A DNA stretch of 40,500 nt from CAYSWH01 sp964434775 (GTDB taxonomy: Bacteria > Patescibacteriota > JACMRA01): positions 1 through 40,500 of the forward strand of contig CAYSWH010000013.1 of assembly GCA_964434775.1 (NCBI GenBank), in the 5' to 3' direction. The position numbers and the translations under genes are program-made. How positions within the stretch are numbered: the stretch's first letter is position 1; each line of letters opens with the position of its first letter. The notes under the pieces were generated by a model, which saw nothing but the letters and a program-made list of their open reading frames with translations, was not told the DNA's origin and searched no databases. Positions 34,836 to 40,500 of this stretch are shown here, one piece after another.

Positions 34836-35585
34836 ATGAAAAGTAATTTGAGAATAATAGAAATAGGCATCATCGGATACGGTCAATTTGGAGCCTTTGT
34901 AAAGCAAATAATTACCGAAAACTATCCTGATATTGTAGTCAAAATCAGCTCAAGAAGTAATCAAGTTGATAATATAAATTTTTTTGAATTTGAAGAAGTC
35001 TGCCAAACAGACCTAATAATTCCCTGTGTTCCTATTTCCAAGTTCCAAGAGACTGTCGAACGAATCAAGTCCAGCCTTAAGAACAAGAAAAATCCAATTA
35101 TTTTGGAGATTTGTACCGTAAAAGAATATCCATTGAAAATATTAAAAGAATTTCCAGAACTTAAGTACATTTCCACTCATCCAATGTTTGGCCCTAATAG
35201 TTATCACAAACAAAATAATAAGCTCAACGGATTGAGAATGGTTATCTGTGACCATAATCTAAATAAAACTGAATATTCAAAGATTTTAGATCAACTTCAA
35301 AAGTTATGCTTAAATATAATTAATATTTCTCCTGAAAAACACGATAAAAAACTTGCTAAAACCTTATTCCTCACTCATTTAATTTCGCAAACAATAATTC
35401 GAGGAAATTTCGAAAGAACTGAAATTGACACCTTATCTTTCTCATTTTTAATGGATGCTGTAGAGAGTTTAAAAAACGATCAAGAACTGTTCAAGGAAGT
35501 TTATCGATATAATCCATATTGCAAAGAAGTTGTCGGGAATCTAAGTGCAAACCTTTTGAAAATAGCAAAAGAGATAGACAAATAA
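34836..35585 (+). CDS. tyrA: prephenate dehydrogenase-like protein
   Basis: 249 aa, slightly short for the TyrA family (270-370). The Rossmann dinucleotide motif GIIGYGQFGA (11-20) is followed by CQTDLIIPCVPISKFQET, the usual strand-loop before the nicotinamide site, and ISTHPMFGPNS, the family's hallmark HPMFGP motif. The helical C-terminal domain carries the motif LTHLISQTI, where TyrA proteins have a conserved His. It oxidatively decarboxylates prephenate to 4-hydroxyphenylpyruvate for tyrosine. No ACT or chorismate mutase domain is present. Its divergent arrangement with pheA supports the assignment; an arogenate-specific enzyme cannot be excluded. Confidence 0.88.
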   Translation: MKSNLRIIEIGIIGYGQFGAFVKQIITENYPDIVVKISSRSNQVDNINFFEFEEVCQTDLIIPCVPISKFQETVERIKSSLKNKKNPIILEICTVKEYPLKILKEFPELKYISTHPMFGPNSYHKQNNKLNGLRMVICDHNLNKTEYSKILDQLQKLCLNIINISPEKHDKKLAKTLFLTHLISQTIIRGNFERTEIDTLSFSFLMDAVESLKNDQELFKEVYRYNPYCKEVVGNLSANLLKIAKEIDK

Positions 35586-35671
35586 TAATTTAGAATTGAC
35601 CAAAAGTACAAATTAGACCACCCTGTAAATTAGTATCATAGGTATTGAATAAATAAACCAATTCAATTTTT

Positions 35672-36775
35672 TTGAGAAAAGATACAAAACACTATTTTCA
35701 AAGTACTATGGAATCCGAAAGAAATAAAGATCTTTTTTGGACTTTTGTAAAAATAATCCTATTTTGCGGCTTAATTGGTCTCTTGTACCTGGTAAGGGAC
35801 ATTGTAATTATTTTCTTTTTATCGCTAGTTTTTACCATCGCACTGGTTCCGATAGTGAATCACTTGGAAAAGGACAGAAAAATTCCAAGAGTTGCCACTA
35901 CAAGTGCATTTTTTCTGATTTTTTTTCTGGTCATAGGGTTATTATTCAATACGATCCTGGAGATTACCCTCCAAGAAGGTTTTAAATTTTGGGAAAACTT
36001 ACCGGTTTTAATCAAGAATTTTATATCAATTTTAGGAATTAGTCATATTATTTCTGATAGTGATATTATCCACTTTTTTGAGGAAATTAATTCCAATTTA
36101 CCAAATCAAATCAGTTCACAATCAAGAAGTATTGTTGGAATCGGCCTGAATATAATTGATATCGGATTACAATTCTTAACTTTTTGTTTTATTACATTTT
36201 ACATGATCAAAGATTGGGAAGGAATAAAAGGTTTCTTTCTCAAAATCTTGCCCAAAGGATCAAAAGACGAATCTGAAAAGGTTTTGGACAGAATAGAAGT
36301 AAAACTCGGTGCCTGGCTGAGAGGGCAGTTCATTTTAATGGTAGTAATTGGTGCAGCTACTTACATCGGACTCACATTGCTGGGGGTAAAATATGCTGCC
36401 GCCTTAGCCTTAACTGCCGCCGTATTGGAAGCCGTGCCTATTCTCGGTCCGGTGATCGCCGCTATTCCGGCACTCTTAGTCGCCTCTTCCCCCGAAGCAC
36501 CGGCCTGGCAACCTTTTGCCGTCATAGTTTTGTACTTAATTATCCAACAATTGGAAGGCAATCTGATCGTGCCAAGAGTCATGAACGATGCTGTTGGTTT
36601 ACATCCTGTTGTAGTAATTATCGCCATTATGGTTGGAGGTACACTGGCCGGCCCTGTTGGCTCACTGCTTGCCATTCCTTTTACTGCCATTTTAATGATA
36701 CTCTACGAAGAATGGAATAGTCGAAGACATCCAAAAGTTAAAAAAGACAATTCTGAAGAAGAAGAAAAGACTTAG
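35672..36775 (+). CDS. AI-2E family (PerM-type) transporter
   Basis: 367 aa, polytopic, typical AI-2E/PerM length. N-terminal hairpin segments lie at about 23-62 and 75-98, a soluble domain at 105-160, then three to four membrane segments with the family core KLGAWLRGQFILMVVIGAAT (about 211-230), ALALTAAVLEAVPILGPVIA (240-259) and GNLIVPRVMNDAVGLHPVVV (290-309). The C-terminus is a charged Glu/Lys tail. Family members are putative exporters or Na+/H+ antiporters; the substrate here is unknown. The start is TTG at 35672; an in-frame ATG at 35708 would remove 12 residues and is a fair alternative. It is convergent with the ligA fragment, five bases apart. Confidence 0.9.
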   Translation: MRKDTKHYFQSTMESERNKDLFWTFVKIILFCGLIGLLYLVRDIVIIFFLSLVFTIALVPIVNHLEKDRKIPRVATTSAFFLIFFLVIGLLFNTILEITLQEGFKFWENLPVLIKNFISILGISHIISDSDIIHFFEEINSNLPNQISSQSRSIVGIGLNIIDIGLQFLTFCFITFYMIKDWEGIKGFFLKILPKGSKDESEKVLDRIEVKLGAWLRGQFILMVVIGAATYIGLTLLGVKYAAALALTAAVLEAVPILGPVIAAIPALLVASSPEAPAWQPFAVIVLYLIIQQLEGNLIVPRVMNDAVGLHPVVVIIAIMVGGTLAGPVGSLLAIPFTAILMILYEEWNSRRHPKVKKDNSEEEEKT

Positions 36776-36779
36776 CCAA

Positions 36780-37598
36780 TTATTCAGCTGAATTAATAAA
36801 AATATTGTAAGCCACAAAACTTAATTTTCTTTCAGCTACAATCCTGGAGTCGAGTTGTCTTAAGGTTCCGCTGGAAACGTTTCTGGAGTTTGCAAAAACT
36901 GCTTCGGAACCGGTTTTTCCTCCTTTTCCGATCTTCAATCCTTCACTTATTTCTTGATTGAGTTTGTTAAAATTTTCTCGAGTAATGAATACCTCTCCCC
37001 TGACCTCTAATTTTCGTTTATCAGGTATCTCTTTAGGAATATTTCGGATTTGTCTGGCATTTTCGGTAACAAGCTCCCCTACCCAACCGTCTCCGCGAGT
37101 AGCAGCAGCAACCAACTTTCCATCTTCATAATGTAAGCTCAGAGCTAAACCGTCCAATTTGGGTTCACAAATATATTCAATTGAATGATTTTCTTCCATT
37201 TTAACTTCCCCCTCCGACTGATCCGTAAAAAGCAATTCACTTTGTTCTTCAAACTCACCAAAATTCTTTTTATACTCTTCAGGATAATTCTTTTGTAAAA
37301 AGTTTTGCCACCGTTCTTGCCACTCTTGAAGTTCTTCTAAATCAAAAATGTCATTTAATGAAAGCATTCTCCTTAGATGAGTAAACTTTTCAAATTTCTC
37401 TAAGACTCCACCTGCAACATTATAGTTTGGACTATTGGCAGATATTTTTTCAGGATTTTTTTGCTCATATTGGCTAATCTTGTGTTTAAGATCGTCTAGG
37501 GCAGATTCACTTATTTCCTCATTGTTAAAAAGATGAACCTCGTTTCGCAACCGATTAATTTCGGAAATTAATTTCAAATATTCTTGATGGTTAATCAT
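36780..37598 (-). CDS. truncated NAD+-dependent DNA ligase (LigA) fragment
   Basis: 272 aa, against about 670 for LigA. Residues 1-95 resemble domain Ia, but the NMN-contacting residues are changed: positions of E. coli Tyr22, His23, Asp32 and Tyr35 read Leu, Phe, Glu and Leu (EVHLF...EISESALDD). MLSLNDIFDLEEL (78-90) and the adenylation-domain motif I EPKLDGLAL (Lys147), RGDGWVGELVTENARQIRNI (168-187), motif III EVRGEVFI (198-205), FANSRNVSSGTLRQLDSR (235-252) and motif IIIa FVAYNI (261-266) are well kept. The frame then stops, before motifs IV and V, and the OB, zinc, HhH and BRCT domains are absent. The next gene starts five bases on, so no remainder follows. Residues 96-140 are an extra insert. 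It cannot act as an ordinary ligase: either a decaying gene or a repurposed one. Confidence 0.85.
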   Translation of the reverse strand: MINHQEYLKLISEINRLRNEVHLFNNEEISESALDDLKHKISQYEQKNPEKISANSPNYNVAGGVLEKFEKFTHLRRMLSLNDIFDLEELQEWQERWQNFLQKNYPEEYKKNFGEFEEQSELLFTDQSEGEVKMEENHSIEYICEPKLDGLALSLHYEDGKLVAAATRGDGWVGELVTENARQIRNIPKEIPDKRKLEVRGEVFITRENFNKLNQEISEGLKIGKGGKTGSEAVFANSRNVSSGTLRQLDSRIVAERKLSFVAYNIFINSAE

Positions 37599-37716
37599 AT
37601 TTTTTTGATTATTGTCTATAAGTATTTTAGAATAATTCTAATCAATAGAATTGCCCGGATAAAGCAAAATGATATATTTAGCATAACACAATTCATAAAT
37701 TTGTAAAGCCTAAGCC

Positions 37717-37745
37717 TTGACACAATCAGGAAAATAAACTATCTA
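37717..37745 (+). promoter_or_regulatory. promoter of dnaN
   Basis: TTGACA (37717-37722), a 17-base spacer, TATCTA (37740-37745). Leader of about 27 bases to ATG 37779. Confidence 0.65.
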
Positions 37746-37778
37746 GCTACCAATAAATAGAGACTAAGCCGAATATTT

Positions 37779-38957
37779 ATGCCCTACATTAGTATTAACC
37801 AAAAAGAATTTCATAATCTATTAACTATCTGTAATCAAGTCAGCCCCAAGAAAAGTGATATTGAAATTTTTACCTTTACCAAGATAGTTATTTATAAAGA
37901 AAAAATAATTGTTTCCTGCATAAATTCAAATTATTATTTTGAATCGGAACTAGAACCTTCTTCAGTGGATTTGTCCGAAGATAGTGTTTCTTTTCTTATC
38001 AAAACCGATGTCTTAAGTAGTAGCATTGCAATGATCTTTGATGAAATTGTCGGAATTGACCTAAACCTTGAGAATTCCACTATAATCTTACAAGGTTCAC
38101 AAAGCAAACATACACTACGAATTGATACTCACCAAATAAATGACTTTATTGCCCCACAAAAAAAACCTGACGAATTAAAAGTAAAGTTGTCTGCCAAAAC
38201 TTCTGAACTCATACCTGCTAACAAATCAAGCTTAATATCCGTAGGGAATCCTCGAACAGTCTACCAGCCGGAATTTCTTAGCGTCTGCTATTCCTTATTG
38301 CTCAATAAAAATAAAATCGCAGTAGTTTCCACTGATAGATACAGGATTGTTAAGTCTCTTGTTGATGCTGATTTTTTTGATACTGCGGAAGATATTAAAG
38401 GTTCTGAAAGAGAAAATTTTTTAATTAACCCAAAAGGTTTGCAGTTGTTAAACTCTATTAGTGGGGAACCGGAGAAAATCGACTTACATTTTGAAAATGA
38501 CTTTCTATGGATTATCATCGGCAAAAGCAAATTAGTTTTAAGATATGGGGAAGGAAAATATCCCGATTATGAAAAAATAATCCCAAAAAGTTTTTCATGC
38601 AGTTTTTTATTAAATACCAATGAAGCCTTAAGTGCTTTAAAACAGGTTTATGTAAGTGCTCGCAGCAATATTAATAACAAATCAATAAACATAAAGGTTG
38701 AACCTGAAAAAAGTAAAGTAACATTCACTGCTAATTCCGTAGACGGTAATAATAGTGAAAGCGTGATCAACCTTTCAAATTATGAAGGCAGTTCAGACAG
38801 TTGGGAGCAAGCCTTTAATGCAGACTATCTCCTAGATTACTTTAACACTGTAAAATCCGAAAATATCCTTTGGGAATCCAATCCCGGTAAGCCTTCGGTT
38901 ATTTCTCCAGAAAACGAGAAAGAGAGACAACTTTATTTGGTTAGTGGTCTAAAATAG
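37779..38957 (+). CDS. dnaN: DNA polymerase III sliding clamp (beta subunit), divergent
   Basis: 392 aa, against about 370 usual. It forms the ring that tethers polymerase to DNA. Landmarks: VVSTDRYRIVKS (about 188-199, usual ATDGHRLA), GEGKYPDYEKIIPKSF (about 262-277, usual GxFPDYxxVIP), FNADYLLDYFNTVKSENILW (about 347-366) and the C-terminal strand LYLVSGLK (usual PMR-type end). Three-fold clamp architecture is visible as three segments of about 130 residues. The first domain is poorly conserved, and the usual Arg/Lys residues lining the hole cannot be assigned by eye. A small membrane-protein gene and ssb follow on the same strand. dnaA and the origin are not seen next to it. Confidence 0.88.
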   Translation: MPYISINQKEFHNLLTICNQVSPKKSDIEIFTFTKIVIYKEKIIVSCINSNYYFESELEPSSVDLSEDSVSFLIKTDVLSSSIAMIFDEIVGIDLNLENSTIILQGSQSKHTLRIDTHQINDFIAPQKKPDELKVKLSAKTSELIPANKSSLISVGNPRTVYQPEFLSVCYSLLLNKNKIAVVSTDRYRIVKSLVDADFFDTAEDIKGSERENFLINPKGLQLLNSISGEPEKIDLHFENDFLWIIIGKSKLVLRYGEGKYPDYEKIIPKSFSCSFLLNTNEALSALKQVYVSARSNINNKSINIKVEPEKSKVTFTANSVDGNNSESVINLSNYEGSSDSWEQAFNADYLLDYFNTVKSENILWESNPGKPSVISPENEKERQLYLVSGLK

Positions 38958-38976
38958 TTTTTAAATACTCCAATAT

Positions 38977-39005
38977 TTGACTATTTTTATTTAATTCCAT
39001 ATTTC
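38977..39005 (+). promoter_or_regulatory. possible promoter of the small membrane protein and ssb
   Basis: TTGACT (38977-38982), a 17-base spacer, TATTTC (39000-39005), 36 bases before ATG 39042. Confidence 0.35.
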
Positions 39006-39041
39006 TTTGATATATTCTTATATTCATTATAAGTAAATAAT

Positions 39042-39323
39042 ATGGAGAAACAAAGCAATTTTTACGCAGGTTTGGAAGAAGGTATTGCCAGAATACTAGG
39101 ACTGATTATTACCGTTATCTTTTTTATTATATATATTACTGCTTCAGAAAAAATAGAAATTGATTGGTATACCGGAACTGGTATGTTGGTCCTTTTTTGG
39201 CTTATTTACGAGGCTATTAGCTTAGTTTTATTTATCATGTTTTCTTTTTTCGGGAAAAACAAACTTGACAAAGAAAAGAAAAATTCTGAACCTGCAGACA
39301 ATGTTATTGATAACATTAACTAA
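39042..39323 (+). CDS. small membrane protein of unknown function
   Basis: 93 aa. A short hydrophilic start (MEKQSNFYAGLEEGIAR) is followed by two membrane helices, about 18-34 and 47-70 (MLVLFWLIYEAISLVLFIMF), and a Lys/Asp/Asn-rich cytoplasmic tail. The single loop between them is short and acidic. No family is recognised with confidence. It lies 20 bases upstream of ssb and is probably co-transcribed with it. There is no sign of a link to replication other than position. Confidence 0.65.
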   Translation: MEKQSNFYAGLEEGIARILGLIITVIFFIIYITASEKIEIDWYTGTGMLVLFWLIYEAISLVLFIMFSFFGKNKLDKEKKNSEPADNVIDNIN

Positions 39324-39343
39324 TAAAGTAAAACATTTGTAGT

Positions 39344-39859
39344 ATGAACAAAGTATTTTTAATCGGTCGTTTGACCAAAGACCCTGAAATAAGAGTAACC
39401 ACCACAGGAAAAAAGGTTTGTAATTTTACGTTAGCCATTAACGACGGTAAGGACTCCAGCGGACAAGAGTTGACAACCTTTATGAATTGTATTGCCTGGG
39501 AAAGACTTGCGGAAATCCTGGAAATGTATGTAAAAAAAGGAGTAAAAGTCTGTGTAATCGGCTCAATCAGAAATAGAAGTTGGGATAAACCGGATGGCAG
39601 CAAAGGTTACGCTACAGAGGTAAATGTTAGAGAGATGGAAATTCTTACTACCAAGGCGGAGATGGCAAATCTGGAAGGCTCGGAATCCGGAAATAATTCA
39701 TCCGACTCTTCTTCATCAAATTCTCAAAATCAATCAAATCAAGACGAAGGAACAGATGAAGATAAAAAAAAGTCAAAAAAGAAGTCTAAGTCCAAAGACG
39801 AAGAAGAAAAACTCCCGGAAATTAACGTCGATGACTTAAATGTGCAGATGCCTTTTTAG
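39344..39859 (+). CDS. ssb: single-stranded DNA-binding protein
   Basis: 171 aa. The OB fold spans about 1-105: MNKVFLIGRLTKDPEIRVTT, FTLAIND, and FMNCIAWERLAEILEMYVKK are diagnostic, followed by GSIRNRSWDKPDG and the strand EVNVREMEIL. The tail from about 110 is a disordered Ser/Asn/Gln stretch, then a mixed Asp/Glu/Lys-rich stretch (DEDKKKSKKKSKSKDEEEK), ending DLNVQMPF, a variant of the acidic DDDIPF tip by which SSB recruits partner enzymes. The Lys-rich block in the tail is unusual because bacterial SSB tails are normally acidic; it may add DNA affinity. Confidence 0.95.
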   Translation: MNKVFLIGRLTKDPEIRVTTTGKKVCNFTLAINDGKDSSGQELTTFMNCIAWERLAEILEMYVKKGVKVCVIGSIRNRSWDKPDGSKGYATEVNVREMEILTTKAEMANLEGSESGNNSSDSSSSNSQNQSNQDEGTDEDKKKSKKKSKSKDEEEKLPEINVDDLNVQMPF

Positions 39860-39883
39860 GTTTGAAATAATTTAACTACAAAC

Positions 39884-39911
39884 TTGACCCCGAATTAAGA
39901 AATTATATTAC
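39884..39911 (+). promoter_or_regulatory. promoter-like sequence downstream of ssb
   Basis: TTGACC (39884-39889), a 16-base spacer, TATTAC (39906-39911). It points toward a 36-codon frame at 39930. Confidence 0.3.
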
Positions 39912-39929
39912 TTTTTTAAAAGGGTTGAA

Positions 39930-40040
39930 ATGTTTGGCATAGACAGATTATTCAGACTTATGGAAATTTCTGAATTAGTAGTTGTTTGCTATAAAAGAAG
40001 AAAAGAAATCTTAATCAAAGATCTCAATTATTTTGTCTAA
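39930..40040 (+). CDS. possible very small ORF
   Basis: ATG 39930 to TAA 40040 encodes 36 aa, starting MFGIDRLFRLMEISELVVVC and then basic (YKRRKEILIKDL). A promoter-like sequence precedes it, and AGGG lies eight bases before the ATG. No homologue is recognised, and the 3' end overlaps the decayed gene on the other strand. It may be chance. Confidence 0.2.
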   Translation: MFGIDRLFRLMEISELVVVCYKRRKEILIKDLNYFV

Positions 40041-40490
40041 ATCAAAACTAATTATTTCAGTGGAGGTTTCAAGTGTTATTAGTTTTTCCAAAAACTCCGT
40101 AGTCGTAAGTCCACACTCTTCTTTCTCAGAACTTCTTGACTTGTATACAATGATTTTCCAGTTGTTGTAATTATTATCATCTGTAAGCCAGAAAATCTGG
40201 TCTCCGTTATCAGTAAATGCCCAAGGAAAGAGACCTCTTTTTTTCAGAAAATAGTTAACATTGAATCGAGAATATCACTACAAATTTTAGAACTAAGGTT
40301 TTCTCATCGAAAAGGATTCAAAACAAGAATCATGTCACAAAGTTTTACTGTTCCATACAAATCAATAAATTTTTTATAATCTTAAGACAAAGATATTCCA
40401 TATTTGTTTTCAATTTTATTCCAATCTGATGGATCAGATTTTTTTGTTTTTTGGTTCACCCAGAATGTTAATTAATTTTGTAAATGACAT
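40011..40490 (-). pseudogene. decayed SMI1/KNR4 (SUKH) family gene
   Basis: Read on the minus strand from ATG 40490 (MSFTKLINILGEPK), a SUKH-like protein can be followed across three frame segments. The first shifts at an A-run near 40440 to DPSDWNKIENKYGISLS, then a TAA, then DYKKFIDLYGTVKL and MILVLNPFR, then a TGA, ENLSSKICSDILDSM, another shift, and finally LFPWAFTDNGDQIFWL, NNWKIIVYKS and TEFLEKLITLE, ending at TAA 40011. The order W..IE...G..LPEDY..F...YG, LNPF, PWA..DNGD..FW, W.I.V is that of SMI1/KNR4 proteins. LSxDY with TCT TAA is two single-base changes from CCT GAA (LPEDY). Two internal stops and two shifts make sequencing error unlikely. SUKH proteins are often immunity proteins of polymorphic toxins; no toxin gene is visible. 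Confidence 0.7.
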
Positions 40491-40500
40491 GGGATAAAGC

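Noticed and set aside
37779..38957. An origin of replication next to dnaN
   Set aside because: No dnaA gene, no cluster of DnaA boxes (TTATCCACA) and no AT-rich 13-mer array are seen around dnaN.
40011..40490. TGA read as glycine (code 25) to explain the stops in the SUKH remnant
   Set aside because: There is also an internal TAA and two frameshifts, and TGA acts as the true stop in prs and pheA.
1..40500. tRNA genes, rRNA genes, CRISPR arrays and transposase genes
   Set aside because: A visual scan for the GGTTCGAATCC-type T arm, regular spaced repeats and DDE-type transposase motifs found none. Short or degenerate examples could be missed without a covariance search.

Overview
The window looks like a chromosomal segment of a Candidate Phyla Radiation (Patescibacteria) bacterium; Dojkabacteria or a neighbouring low-GC lineage is a guess. 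The DNA is AT-rich. No inspected start codon has a clear Shine-Dalgarno sequence. House-keeping proteins are divergent (EF-P with an MQQRKP loop, an aberrant GT4 transferase, a diverged DnaN), and there are many membrane and coiled-coil proteins without recognisable family. The standard code applies: long frames are open with TGA as stop, and TGA ends only prs and pheA. No tRNA, rRNA, insertion sequence or CRISPR array was seen.

Layout. 1-7.5 kb (minus strand): a TPR protein broken by a frameshift and running off the left edge, an alpha/beta-hydrolase-fold protein without its nucleophile, a 1143-aa unknown protein, and a 239-aa unknown protein. 7.6-11.4 kb: valyl-tRNA synthetase carrying a complete serine-hydrolase domain inside its catalytic core. 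11.6-16.1 kb: an M23 peptidase, a cruciform-like repeat, two unknown proteins (one possibly a divergent Pol III delta), a GT4-type phosphoglycosyl transferase and a small unknown protein. 16.1-22.9 kb (minus): a CPA1 Na+/H+ antiporter, an RND transporter and two MarR regulators. 23.2-24.8 kb: a small membrane protein and ychF. 24.8-29.6 kb: a possible structured RNA, then a 1518-aa surface protein with six Cys-bracketed repeats and a TIM-barrel-like domain. 29.6-33.9 kb: efp, prs, tuf and a pilin-like protein. 33.8-35.6 kb: divergent pheA and tyrA. 35.7-39.9 kb: an AI-2E family permease, a truncated ligA, dnaN, a small membrane protein and ssb. 39.9-40.5 kb: a decayed SMI1/KNR4 (SUKH) gene.

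How the genes fit together. Translation (valS, efp, tuf, ychF), nucleotide supply (prs), replication (dnaN, ssb, ligA fragment), envelope building (M23 peptidase, GT4, surface protein) and ion or drug transport (NhaP, RND with MarR) are interleaved in short transcription units. Several promoters match TTGACA-17-TATAAT, and some place the predicted RNA start at or almost at the start codon. The most unusual items are the ValRS-hydrolase fusion, the LigA that stops before nucleotidyltransferase motifs IV and V, and the repeat-built cell-surface protein.
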